This document shows, piece after piece, positions 1 through 13,800 of a stretch of 64,000 nt of DNA. Position 1 is the first letter of the stretch, and the number at the start of each line of letters is the position of its first letter. The stretch comes from Pratylenchus scribneri. Taxonomy: Eukaryota > Nematoda > Chromadorea > Rhabditida > Pratylenchidae. The position numbers were made by a program, and so were the translations under genes. The notes under the pieces were generated by a model that was given only the letters and a program-made list of their open reading frames with translations, searched no databases and was not told the DNA's origin. The stretch lies in the NCBI GenBank assembly GCA_030063045.1, contig JAQSEB010000064.1:1674001-1738000 (forward strand). The letters run 5' to 3'.

Positions 1-120
1 CCAGCGATTATATGCCGGCTGCCGGAATTGGTTTCCCCGAATTTTCAGGCAATCGTGAAATGACTCGAAACAACAACAAATTTGCCTATATTATCCATAC
101 AGGGAAGGAGGCATTGTTGT
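1..120 (+). CDS. Possible partial coding exon at window edge
   Basis: Frame 3 is open from the window edge to a TGA at about 118-120 and reads SDYMPAAGIGFPEFSGN followed by a basic, asparagine-rich tail. The composition looks coding and differs from the AT-rich DNA that follows. It could be the last exon of an upstream plus-strand gene, or an early exon of the large gene downstream if a donor such as the gtgaaa near base 55 is used. No family is recognised. Confidence 0.25.
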
Positions 121-3100
121 GATCAACGAAGAATAATATAATTGAGGAAATATTTAAATTTAATTATTGATGAAAATTAATTTGAACTTTTGGGCCATTA
201 TTGTGATAATTGAAATGTAAACACATAAATTTAATTTTTAATATTTTTCATTCTTTATTTATTAATGAATAAATTATTATATGAAAAGTAAATTTTTGTA
301 TTCAATATTCATTTTTAATTCCTTTGCCTTCAAAATGACTTCCCCAAATTTAGCACTTTTCCAAAACCACAGTAATCTTTAAGCTATTAAACTTTCATAC
401 GATTGGAATTGGATTAGATCTTTCTGTCGAGTATTTTGATATAAAAATAAATGATCAAAGATAATTAGATAAAAATTATGGCCATAAAATAAAAATTTCC
501 GATTTTGGCCCATTTTTCTTATTTTTTTTTCAATTTCATCAAATCCACTCATTTTTTCTTTAATTATAACTCAATTTTTCATCTTATCAGACTAAATATA
601 AATAATGATATCAAATTTGCCATTGATTCACAAATTTTGTTCACAAATTAGCAAATTTGGAACATCATTAAATAATCAATTCTATTCTGGTCCTTATTTA
701 CATTTTCTAATATATATATAGACATAATAATTAGAAATTAGAATATATTTTTGGTTCACATATTTAATTCAATTTCAATGTTCATTTCTTGTTTTGTCAA
801 AACATTTTCCTTGCAAAATGAAAACAACACCACCACCTTCCGTACCCAAATTCTTTTTTAGTCAGTCTCAAATTTGTGCCAGCAAATCAAAAATAGCATT
901 TTGGAAGTTCCCAGGCAACCGGCTATGACCAGCCACCACCCTCACCCCAACCAATTTTGGTGCCAGCCGCCCGTTCCAATTTTCTGCCTCCGTCCATATT
1001 TTTCCAAGGTTTCCTTTCTTTTTCCTGGCACATTTTTCTGTGGCCATTTGCCTTCTCTATCCTCTTGCAAATATTTCTCCCCTTTCTTTTTGGATGGACT
1101 TTCTCGACCATTTTCGTCCACATTTCATCTTTCGAGAAGAACGAGGCCACAGCTGAGTTTGTATGTGAAATGAATGCAGTGGACGTTACGAAAATTTGCA
1201 CAGAGTGGCCAAAATGCGTTGGCGCAAGCGAAGAATGGGGGGGGGGGGGGCAGAGGCCGGGGACCATTGGGCGGATGTGTTTGCCAAGAGTGTGGGTGGA
1301 GGCTGGCCTATGGGCCGGCTGGCAGCAAGCGGAAATGGGCATAGCCATGGGAATGGAATGGACAGAGGAAGGAGGGAATGTCCCTTTTAAAATGGGAGGG
1401 AGGGCATTGGTCCAGCAGAGTTAAATTCCACTTTCCCCGAGGGAGTATTGAATTTTCCGCGGGAAATGTGGATGGATGGAAGGAAGGAATGAACATGGAA
1501 TGGTCATTGGAGACCATCATGAAAGCCGAAATTCCCACACACATTGCTGAATGAATGAATTTTTGATAAAATGGCCCAGGGATAGGGAAGAATAGTTTTA
1601 TAATAAATAATAGATTTTTATATATGTTGAAGCCGATTTTGATTTTTATCGGATTTTTGATTTCCATAGACCAAAAATAGTATAATACAAACTTTGTAGT
1701 TGGTGATCGTTGGTCATAGTATCTCATATCCAAGCTCGTAGGCATTCTAGACCTGGAGCATTATTTTATGGCTTATTCGTTTGGGCGTTGTCGATTTAGT
1801 TAGGAAAGTGCTAATTGTGGACAGATTTGATTCGTTTTAAAAATGTTAAACCAGTTTAAAACCCGATAGCCATACTAGGTTCAAATTCATCAAATCTATT
1901 TGAAAATGAAAACTTATAGACAAAACCGACCCTTACGAATCGATTGAGCTATAAATTTAAAAAATGTCAAAACCACAAGGTGAAAATCAAAATCGGTTAC
2001 AACATAATAAGCATAGATCTATGCAATGTGTTACATAATCATAAAATTTTTTGGACGCATTATGCAATTCTTCTATCCTCTCATCAGTTCACTCATTTCA
2101 TACCATGAATTTCCACCTTTATCCCTTTCAATTTTTCTCCATTTCCTTTTCATTTCATTTCATGCTGCCAGCCGGTGGGGCACTCGGACGTGAAGTCGAC
2201 CATCGGCCAGCCAGCTTCACCAAGTGAATGGATGCTGCTGGATCTCGCCAAGAACCTCTCTCCCACTTTTGCCTCCATTTCGCTATATTCGAGGTGTCCA
2301 TCGGAAGCTCCATTCTTCCTTTTCCTCCTATTTCGCCAATTGCACTTTCCCCTCCAACATTTTCTTATTTCCACTTTTAGTTCCCAGGGTCGGCTGCCCA
2401 CAAAGTGGATGCTCGGGAGGAGGGTCCAATCCTCACTCAGCCGAAGAATAAGTTTTCTTCTTCCATCGCCATTCGCCCCCGGAGCACACAAAATCGACTC
2501 TCGGTCGGGGCCAGCCGGTCTTCTATTCTATTCCTATATTCGCCTCAATTTTCACTTCGGCTGACCGACGCCCCCTTTTTCCTGTCCTCCTCTTTTCGCT
2601 GCTGCAATTTTCTCGCAAAAAGGAGGGTCGACGGCCAGCAGTGCAGCGTGTGGGAGTCAAAGGGGTGGGGGCAATGTGTGCATCCGCCGTCTCAAATGAA
2701 GGGAATGGCCGGCCGCTGGTCGAGCCAGTCGGTCGGTCTTATTGCCAGCCGCCGGCCATTCTGCCAGTCGACCCATACTCTTTTGGATTTTTCCGTCCCT
2801 TTCTCTTTTCGTTTTTGCTTGCAATTTTCCCGTCCCCCGTCCAACCTCGAGAGGAGGACTGTTGCTGGACTTTACTGACCACCAACCAACCAAACGACCG
2901 GCCATTCCCACCAATCTCCATGACCATGGACCAAAGGCAGCCGTGTGTCCCGTGTGCCTTCATCAACCAGCCGGTCGGACAGGCCAGTCGTTGGTTGGCA
3001 CGAACCGACGCGGGGTCCGGCCCAATGGTCAGTTGTGGCGCAATGGACGGCGGTTCTTGGCCCCACAGGGAGGGGGAGGGCATGTCCACTTTGGCCCCAT

Positions 3101-4887
3101 CTATTTCTTTGGCCAATGGCCAAAGCTTGCTGCCAGCCTTCGCCGTCCATAGGCATTTGCCATTCTCGCCCCCATTCCCCTCCTTTTCATGCTTTTCATC
3201 TTCATCCCAATCCCCAGCTGACGCGAAAAATTCAAGACTCCGAATTCGGTGGGCTTTTTTCGTTTTGGATTTTGATGGATGGAAAGGTTGCCCAAATGTC
3301 CACTCATCCAGCCAGATGAATTTCCACGGAAAAAGTCCAAATGGAACAAAGAAACGTTGTTTTCTGATGGATGAAATGTTTATTCCAGCAAAGGCCATCT
3401 CAAAACCATTCAAAAATATTCAAAAAATTCGTTTTTATCCATTCCACTTTACGGATATTCGAGACCACAGCATTCTCCTCCGCCCATATTTGGCTCTTTT
3501 TGTGCCACCCCTTTGTGTGGGTGCGGCAATATAGCCTTTGGGCATTGGCATTTGGCATTCCTTTCAAAACCATTCCATTCTCCCTCCATTCTCCCAGTTG
3601 GGGAATGTCCATTCCGGCCAGCCGCCCACTTGGCTTTCTATTTTTGACCGTAAAATATTTCTTCACGACAATCGGTTCCAATATTGGCCAAAATACCTTA
3701 AAATATATATTTTATAGGTTATAGCTAATATTGAAAATAGAATAATTCTGAAATTAGCTAAATCTGACTGAACTTGTAAATTTTGGAAATCTCGTCTTTT
3801 GTAGAAATAGTAAACATTCTAGAATCCGATTCGGGCATGGTCGATATAGTTATTGAAATTTCAATTTCAAACCTTTCTGAGCATGTTTTATAAAATAAAC
3901 TGTGTTGTTTAGACCAAATTTTGATTTACTAACTTTTTCCTTTACTTAAAACCGTTCTGAATTTGAAAATTCATAGACCAAGACCATGCCTAATCGGATG
4001 AGCCTACTCTAATCTCTGGATTGTCTAGAAGCCAGAATTTCCAAAATTAATTAGTTCAATATCGGGCTAATTTGATATTATCTCATTTTTAATATTTTTT
4101 GTAAACATATATTCCTTCCATTCAATCTTTGTATAATAATCCCATTTTTAATAATCATTATTCCCTTTCCTCTATATAATCGGCTGGTCCAACTTTTTAT
4201 GATTATTTTGTGCTCTCTTTTATCGGCTGGTTGGTCACTAACCAATTCCCCGCATTTTTAGAGGCCCCATTCCTTGGTTTCTCGGTCCAAAATGTTTCCA
4301 TCCGTCCATTTCACCCCTCTAGCGGGGTCCACACATTTCTTTTCTGGACCATCCCCTTCGGGGACGCCGGTCCAATTCCACTTTCATCCATTTCCATTCT
4401 TTCTCCTCCCAATTCCGTTGGGCATTTTTGCAAAAGTGGACGAAGAAACACAAAACTTCACTATCGCCAGCGGAATGGGCAATGGGCCAAAAATTGGGCC
4501 GCCGAAACGCGAAATGTGCGGGGAATGTGAAAGAGACGAAATGGATGGAAAAGGGACATATTGGACAATAGGGCGATGATAAAATAGAAAGAATTTTTGC
4601 ATTAATTTTACACGTCAAATAATAATATTTAAATTCAGAGCTCCCTTTTCCAGTCTTTCATCGCATTTCTTCTTCCTTATATTATTTAGTAATTTAAAAA
4701 TAGTGCGAATTTCTTCAAAAATGCTTCAAATTCCAACAAATAGAATAGTGGCCACATTTTTTTCATTAAAAATCGACGACATATAAAAATCAGCCAAAAT
4801 TGCGCCTCAAATTTTGAACGGCACAAAGGCTGGCCCAATTCTTTTGGTATTCAATTTTAGAAATTTTTATTTTAATTCATTTTTAAG
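121..4887. other. Upstream region with GC-richer islands, no supported gene
   Basis: AT-rich DNA alternates with GC-richer islands at about 900-1540, 2160-3620 and 4190-4560. In the islands several frames are open on both strands at once (for example overlapping plus and minus frames near 2640-3530). That reflects composition, not coding: none shows a recognisable domain or plausible splicing. Recurrent short words such as gccagccgg, ggtcatt and cattcc occur here and in the first large intron downstream. The missing first exon or exons and promoter of the large plus-strand gene probably lie here or outside the window. Confidence 0.5.
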
Positions 4888-7800
4888 TCGCCAAGGGGCA
4901 CCACTGGGTCATCTTCGAATAATCAAATTGTTGGCACACAAATGGTCATTGAACATTCCAGTCCATTGAATGTTGATCATCATGCTTCTGCTTTCCATCG
5001 AGTTGGCGGCATTGGTGGAAATGCCGATGGACAGCAGGGGAATAATAATGGTCAAAATAATATTTTAAAATTAATTTTGTATTAATTATTTTAATATTTA
5101 GTTAATTCATCATTGGATCAGAATGCGGTGTTTGCCCATCCCACAACATTAATCCATCATCAAAATAATCAACATCAACAAATGAACAACATAAATGCCC
5201 TCCAAACACCATCATCGAACCCTGTAGGAAATGGCCAACATCATCAATTATTGTTGGCATTAATTCAACAGGTCAATAGAGCATTTTTGAATTATTTTTT
5301 GTAAAATTTTTAAAATATCTTTTTTGAAAAATTTGTAAAATATTTTTTAAAAAATTTTTTAAATATTTTTTAATTTTAAAAATATTTTTTCTAAATTTTA
5401 AAAATTTTGTATTTTTTGGAAAATTTTAAAAATATTTTTGAAAATAATATTTTGAAAAATCTAAAAAAATTTTTTTTGAAAAAATTTTGAAAATAATTAT
5501 TGGAAAATGTTGAAAATATTTTTTGAAAATTTCAAAATTTTTAATTTTGAAATTTTTTTAAATTTTGTTGATTTTTAGTATTTTTGGTCCATCTAAAATA
5601 CTCAATTTCCAAATTACAATATTTTCTCCAGTTTATTTGTTTGGCCATTCATTTGGCCGAACATTATTCCCCCTCTCCAAAATCGTCCATTTCATTCCCA
5701 AAATTTCTCCGTTCATTGTTTCCATTGTCTCCAATCAAATTCCCTTTCCCATTTTTGGCCAAAAAGGGAATATTGCCGCCGTCAAAATGTCCATCCATTG
5801 TTTTTGTGTTGATCATTTTCATTCCAGGCTATTTTTATACAATTTTTGTGCATTTGCCATTTGGACGTTCATCAAAAAATATAATAAAATAATTTTCCTT
5901 TTTGTGTTTTATTCTTCTCTGATCAAAATCAAATGGATGAATAAAGGCTTATTCATTTTTGTAATAAAATATAGGCAAAAAATGCAAAAAATAGCGCCAA
6001 GAATGGTATTGAATGAATCCATTCCTTCCTGCTGATTCCTTCCAATTCCAAATCGGCCAAAAATGCACATTCTTTCCATTTCCCTCCTCCATCAAATGTC
6101 CAAATGGTCATTCATTCATCCTTCAATTCTATAGTATTACAGTGCAGCAGATTGCACATTCATTTTGCTTTCCTTTCCAAATTGTTCTCAAATCATTTTT
6201 GTGGCCAATTGTACAATTTTATTTGATTTTATATTTTATTCTTCAATTTTATTCTTTTTAAGGACATTTTCCCTCACAAATATTTAATCGGGTGCCTCCC
6301 TCCAATCCAAATCCGACTAAAATTGCGTGGTCATTCAATGGGAATTCGCACATTGAAAATGTGAATTGTGAATTCCTCCATTCCGTCCATTTCCCAAATT
6401 CTCATCTTCCATCGCCAGCGGAATGGGAAAATTTGGATTGCAAAAATGGGAAAGGGGGCGCCAATCGTAAAAGTGAAATTATGAGATTGGAAGAGGGCAG
6501 TCGCCAAATTGCGATAGCAAAAAGAATGGGGGAAAGTGTCCAATCCGTGTCCAGCAACCCATTTCGGACAGCCGGTCATCGCTTTTTGGGAAGAATGACC
6601 AAATGTGAATGATGGAATGCAGCAAAAAGGAAGGAGGCAGCCGGTCATTTTGAAAAGGAGATTGCCCCTTTGAATTTGCATTTTTGAATGCGCAAAAACT
6701 TTCAAATTCAATCATGCTAATTAGCTACACGAATTTTGCGCGTCTATTTTCCAGTATATCAGAAATCTACAATAATATTAATTACATTTTTCATAACATT
6801 GAATTTTCTTTAAAAGTTTTTTCTGTTCTAACTTTCTTAGTTTTTTTCCATCTATTTAAAAGTTTTCTCTGTTTTTAGGCTTGTTTTCAATTTTTTGTGG
6901 TAGGCTTGTTTTCAAGAAAAAAAACAAACTTCTTTCCATAAAATGATTGATTGAAAAATCGGAAAGCTATCGCCAAAAATGAAAATTGACTGATTTTGGC
7001 ATATTTAAACTCTTTTTGGTCATAACTTTTTGGCAATTTCCTTTCCATTAAATCCGCTAATTCTCTCTAAAATAAATCCAAGCTAATCAGTAGGGCTATA
7101 AAAAGGTAAAAAAATTAACAATATTCAATTTGAAAAATTAAATTGCCGCGCAAATTTCGTTCCCTCAACCCAACCTCATATATATTAAATTTTCTTCATT
7201 CATTCAAATGTTTCTTTTTCAAAAATTTTAAAAGTGAAAGTTGGACGGACGGAGAATGATTTAATGCTTGGATATTCGGCGGATTTTACTGCGATCGGCG
7301 GGAAAACTGGTTTCACCAATTCCCATTCCGCTTTTCATCGCCTCGATTCGCGCCCTTTCCCCTCAGGGGCACTGCGAAATTATGCAAATTTTGACCCTTC
7401 CATTCCAGCCGATCCATCCCACATTTTCCCTTTCTATCGCGGGTTCCAATCGGCGAAAGTGAATGGGAGAGGCGAATTTTAGGCGGTTCATCCCCGCTTC
7501 CACCCACGATCCAAATGCCCATTTCCCCAATTCAATTCGTAGCCTCAATTCGCCCATCTCTGGTTTTGGTTGATCGCCTCCCGAGTCCCGATTATTCAAT
7601 CTTTCTTTTTGAGCTTTCCCTTCATTTTTTCAAGGTATAAAAATTTCATTTTATTATTTTATTTTTTGTATATTTTCAACTGAAAATATTTCCCTTGGCC
7701 AACCAAAATAATCGCAGCCAATGGTCATTTTTATTTATTTTTTGAAGAAGAACTGCCTTTTCTTTCCAGCTTCAATCGTACATTTGTCCATTCCCTTTCG

Positions 7801-10800
7801 GCTGCCCCGTTCCCGACTATCCCTCCACATTCAATCCATCCATTTCCATTCCACATCGTTCACTATAAAATGTGAAATGTGAAAGAAAAGTCGAGCCTCT
7901 CGGGGGCACCAGCCGTCCAATTCCCTTTCCCTTCCATTTGGCCCAATGTCCATTCTCTTTTTTCCATCCATTCGACCAAACAACTGAATGAATGAACGGC
8001 CATTTTTCTTCATCACAAAATGCGGCTTTTCGGCCAGTTGGACTCTCCTCTTTCTAACTTGAAATCGGCCATCCTTTATTTTTATCAAAAAAACATCCTT
8101 TGGCTAACCGCTGAGTAAATGTTTTCAGGCTTAAATAATTAAAAGGGGGTAATACTATAATTCGTAGCCTCTTTAAAAATATTAATTTAATTTTTAGCAA
8201 GAGAATTCGAATTTAGTATTCCAAAGTCAAAATTCAAATTTTACAATTTTTGTGGAAATAAAAATTTAAACCTTTGAACACAGTTCGGAATGGTTTTTGA
8301 GTCGGTAATAGTTGACTTTAAACCCCACCTTTTTTTTCAAAAAAAAATTTTATTTTATTTTTAGCTAAAAACGTGTTTTTAGGGGTTTTCGATGATGGGG
8401 AATCTGAATTTGACGTCCATTATTTCATATCTTACAATCATGGTAAGATATGCCGACTTTTACCAAGATAGTTCAAAGGGGGGGGGGGGGGGGGACCAAG
8501 GGCATTTTTGATGCAAATTTTTACCTAGTCAAATTTAGTAATATTATATCTCATTCGATGCGCATCGATGAGCTGATCACGAATCTGCAATCATTTTCGC
8601 ATATAAACCAAAAAATAAAAAAGTTATGGCCATTTTAGTCACGCGAGTCACCTATAATAGATCTTAAGAAATTTTAGATAGCCATCATAACTTTTTTTTT
8701 ATTTTGGGTTTTATGCGAAACCGATTACAGATTCTGGATCAGCTCATCAAAACGCGTCGATTCATGTATAATATGTCCTTAAATACCAAAGTTAAATTTT
8801 TCAAAACCGGTTTACAAACCTATACCGGTTCAGCCAATAAAGATAATGAAAAACTAATGGCAAATTCGGATTCTCCGTCATCGAAAAGCCCTAAATACAC
8901 ATTTTTAGCTAAAAATAAAATAAAAATTTTTTCGGAAAAAAAGGTGGGGTTTAAAGTCAACTATTACCTTTGAGTCTAAACTCTAAAACCAATCCTCTAA
9001 AATCCCAAAAAATTAAATTCATATTATTTCAAAAAGAGGGGCTACAAAATAGAGTATTGCCCTTTAATGACCGAATTTATTTAATTCCATTATTTTAATT
9101 AAAATATTTTAAAATTTTTAATTCATTCTTCTTTTTCATTGTCCATTTCATCCATTCGAATTCCCATGGATTATTCCATTTATAATTCGCCAATTGCGTG
9201 CATTTCTATGCAATATGTGGAAATGTTGGACGAATTCTCTTCCCAGTGGTCATTCTTAAAGCAGGCACCCAGAGGGATATTCAGACAGCCGCCGGAGGGG
9301 GCAAGTAGCCGTCCTCCCCGCCGGTCATTTCCCTCCTCTCTTTCCGTCCCTTTTTGCGGGGAATGTGATGCCCCCCTCCCCTTGGGTGGATTATGCAATT
9401 CCCTGGGAGAGTGGCCAGCGGCGGGCCGGCTGACTGCACTGCACTCGACCATAGGTCGTTTTATGTGTGCCCATTTCCCCTCTCCACTCTCGTCCCAAGA
9501 ATGAATGAATATGCGGGCCCAACGAAATGTCCCGAGTCCGGCGGTCTTCCGCCTCCTCTTTTCTAAGCTTTTGGCTTTGCTTCATCATCACGGGAGTGGG
9601 GGGCCGATGGTCAGTTGTTGCTAAAAATAGCCTCCCCTCTCCTTTTCCCTCGCCGCCGCCCGGCTGGAACGAAATACGAAATGAAATGGGAGCATACATA
9701 TAAGAATGGAGGAATTGAAGGAAGGAAGGGGGCAAAAGTGGCCAAGATGGCCTCTCACATTTTGCAGAGCAAATGACCATGGAAACCCAAAGAAAAATGG
9801 GGGCGAAAGAATTTTGTTTGAACAGGCCAAAAGCCGAGCATACATATTTTGGAAGAATAAAATTTAGGTTGGACATTTGGTTATTGGAGAGGGAAATTCC
9901 CGCATAAAATATTTTTGTATTTTCATTCACTGACTTTTGACGGTCATCCTAAACCGTTTAATCATCCTTTTGTCTGCTGATTTATTCAAATTTCAATGCC
10001 CCAATTTTGGGTTCTTCCAATGGAATTGATGTTTGGAATTCTATCGAAAATATTTCCTTCTTTTGAAATAAATATTTTCATGGCCAAAGGACTGATTTAT
10101 TCATAAAGGCCAAATTATCATCCTATAATTCGCATATTTATTCTCCTTTCAAAGATGAATCATATTTTGCATTCTTACATTTTTAATTTCTATTCAATGA
10201 TTTTCATTTTAATACAATAATTTATAAGAAAATTCGTGGAACTCTAATTTCTTATAAAATAATTTCTATGCCAAAATACTTTTTAATTAATCTACTGTAT
10301 AAAAATAAATTACCATCCGGGGAATCGAACCCATGCAACATAATATGAGAAAACAAGGATCCTAACCACTCGACCAAATAAGGACAATACAAAAACCTAT
10401 ATTTAAAAATATATTAAATTTAATACATTTTTGAATATTTCACTTGCTCATTCCAAAATGATAAAATGTGAAAATGATTTCCGGCCGTCCACATTTCTCG
10501 TCCCCCTTCCCCTTCCCTGTGCTCAATCCCCGAAGCCATTAATCTGCCTCAGGCGCGTGCTCCAAAGCCAAAATGATTGCGCGAATTTTCCAATCTAAAA
10601 TATAGGCAAATTGAGGCGAAAAAACTCGTTTTTCCAAATGGCGACCACCCCAAAATGTGCACTGTGCACAACGGCAAAAATGCGATCATCGCCGAAAAAA
10701 TCAGCAATGACCAACCCATCGGGGACGATGAATTTCACCACCGAATTGACCATCATCCCCCCCCCCCTCCCATTATTATTATTATTGTATTATATTTTCA

Positions 10801-13800
10801 ATTTGTTGGCCTTCCCCCAGGGCATCCCGTGTGGTGAAATTCACCCTTTATTCTCCCTCGTCCCATCCAATTCAATCCAACCAATCGTTCAGTGTCAAAA
10901 TCGCCAAATCCTCTTATAAAATGTAAATGTTGGCACTGATCAGCACCATCGGGGGAAATCGCATCCCATTCAGCCGTAGGGCATAAAACTGACTTTCCCT
11001 TTTGACTTTTGGGACTATTTAAATTCCATTCAAAATCATGCCCAAAATATTATTAAAATAAATTCCCAACAATTTTCAGCAGCTAAAAGGAGCTGCTTCT
11101 GGCGGTTCCACTTCGGCCACCGTACTCCAAAGTGATTCGAACAATAATAATCAGCAACAAAATTGTGGCCAACAGTTGAATTATTGTGGCCGAATTCCAC
11201 ATCCACAGCTGAGTTTGAGCACAATTCTCCATCAAAATCAACGAATGAATGCACAAACGCCGGTGGCCCAATCTGCTGCCGGTGAAAATGGAGGAAAAGG
11301 GCCACCACCACAAAATGATGGCCAAAATCAAACAAGTGAGAAGGAAGAGGAAGAAATAATTTAGGCAATTTATTTTTTAGGCAATGAACAAATTGAACCA
11401 AAAAATGAGCCAATCCAAGTGCCAATGGACCAATCCGAAATTGGCAGTGGCATTCAAAAGGAATTATTGGTTGGCCAGAAATGTGGATCGACAGCAAATT
11501 TGGCAATTGCTGCCGAAAGTCCTTGTGGAGGATGTCGAGAATTGAAACGGTGGGCAAATTTATTAAAATATTTAAAAATTTATGCTAAAATTAATATTTT
11601 TTCAAAAATTTCCAAAAAAAATTCATAAATATTCAAAATAAGCCCAAGATATAAAATTCTAACAAATTTTTTGGAAAATTTTAATTCAATTAGATTAAAA
11701 CAAATAAAAAAAATTGTAGAATGTTCCGATTAATTATTTATTTTTTATTTGCCCATCATTCCATCCATTCCGTCCCGATTATTTTCCAACATTTGGAATG
11801 GATCTCTCATATCTTTTAGTAGATTTCGAACATCTCCCCAGCCATTTTCCCAAATAAAATTGATATTCATATAAAAATAGATTTGAATTTGAACTCACCC
11901 CAAAAATTGTAGTGCCAAATTCTGTTAGAATGGTTTTATGGTCAAGGTCATTTGAATTCATCGTGGAATTCGAATTCAAAAAAATAGATATTCCAAAATT
12001 ATTTATTTGAACAAATGGAACAAAAATTCAAAACCAAAAAAGTACCGGGGATGGAACTAGAGGCATTAAACTACTTTTTTATTCAATAAATTGAACCGAT
12101 TTTATGCAAATTTTTTTCCGTTTATTATTAAAATATTCAACTCATTTTTGCCCCAATTAATTTATTCTTCCCTCTTCTATTCTCCCTTCCGTTCATACAC
12201 CATTCTCCTCCAATTTTGAGAGTTTTTTGGAATCAAAAGAGTAGAACATTGTCGGTTTCGGTATGCAATTTAAACCTGAAACTGGGAATTTTTGCTCTTT
12301 AAAATCGAAATTAGGAGAATCCGAAATCGAAAACCGAATTTTAAAACCGAGAAAATCTAAAAATATACTCTGTCCTACTCTACAAATAAGTCCGAGATTT
12401 TGCTAGCATTCTACACTGTTTTTTTTGTTCAATAAATTGAACGGATTTTATGCAAACTTTTTTTCAATTATAATTAACATATTCAACACAATTAATTTAT
12501 GTATTCACTCCCTTTCCCTATATTTTTTCCTTCCTTTCGTGTGCTATCCTTTACCATTTTAAGGGAACGAATGATCCCCAATTTTTTGGATTATTCTAAC
12601 CAAATATTGTTTGAATGAGTTCTTGAAATTTGCCTATTTTTTCTCCTTTTTGGTCATAAATTTTTGCCAATTTTATCAATAAATAAATAAATATACTTTC
12701 GAAATCAATTCAATTCATTCCAATTAGAGTCATATAATGTAATTAAATTTACTAAATTAATATTCATTTGCCAGAAAATTGTTTTAGTGCCTCAAATTTT
12801 GTTAGAATTTTGTATGATCATTTGCTTACATCCATCGTGGAATTTGAGTTAAAAAATATTACAAAATTATTTATTTGAACAAATAGAACGGAATATATGT
12901 ATAGGTATAGTAGGTACAAGTTGAAGGATTCCACATTCCTTTTGTGTTCATAAATTGAATAGAATTCATGCAAATTTTTTCATTATTATTCTCATTTTTC
13001 CTCAATTAATTTATTCACTCCCTTAAATTTTATTTTTTTCCTACCGTTCGTGCGCCATTCTTCCCTCTTTTTGAAAGGGTTTAATTTGACTTTGAGCAAA
13101 CACGAATGATCCCCAATTTTTTGGATTATTCTAACCAAATATTATTTGAATGAGTTCAATTCACATATTCCATTCTTGAACTTTGCCTACTTTTTCGAGT
13201 ACAAAAATGAGGAATATAATTTTTGTAGAGGAAAAAAATTAATTAATGAATAAAATTTGGAGAAATGAGGGCATGTTCATTGCATGTGAATGAGTGTAAG
13301 TTTAAAAGGGCCAAAAGGAACGAACATTGTGTTGAAATATGTGAGAAGCACGAACATCATTCATCCGTGTCCCCCCCATTAAACCCCCTCACATCATTTT
13401 TGAGAGACCAACATTTTTTGGTTCAATGCACCAAAAAATTATGAATTTAATTGAAGCCAATTTTGGATTTTTAATAAATTAGTGCCAAATTTAAAGAATA
13501 CTTGACATTCATTATTTATTCAATTTTAGTTTAAAAAATATTTCCTATTTAAAAATAACTAAATTTAAAGAATGTTCAATCATTATTTTTTAATATTTGG
13601 CATTTATTTTTAACTAATTTTAAATAATATTCCCTAAATAAAAATAAAATTCATAATTTTGGCATATTTATTCCACGTGAATTTTTCGGACATTCCGAAC
13701 ACTTTTTGATGTTCAGATTCAGACCATAAAATTAAATAATCATCATTTTTGATCATTCAATTAAAGTGATATAATAATCATTGGAAGGGACAAAAAAGAA

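Larger units (their letters stand above)
5272..11079. other. lin-14: Large intron of the lin-14-like gene
   Basis: Phase-0 intron of 5.8 kb between a gtcaat donor and a ttttcag acceptor. It holds GC-richer islands at about 5640-6120, 6290-6660, 7230-8090, 9140-9850 and 10480-10990, in which both strands show overlapping open frames without recognisable domains. It also holds an inverted-repeat element (8304-8968, with an 18-G tract) and a decayed tRNA-Glu-like sequence. An extra alternative exon cannot be excluded, but the flanking exons join in frame without one. Confidence 0.55.

Noticed and set aside
923..1424. Overlapping 141- and 155-codon frames on opposite strands
   Set aside because: Same compositional effect; they cross a G12 tract and show no protein-like conservation or motif.
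2641..3534. 297-codon plus-strand open frame and a 224-codon minus-strand frame over the same DNA
   Set aside because: Both strands and several frames are open at once in a GC-richer island. Neither has a domain, signal peptide or splice pattern, so composition explains them.
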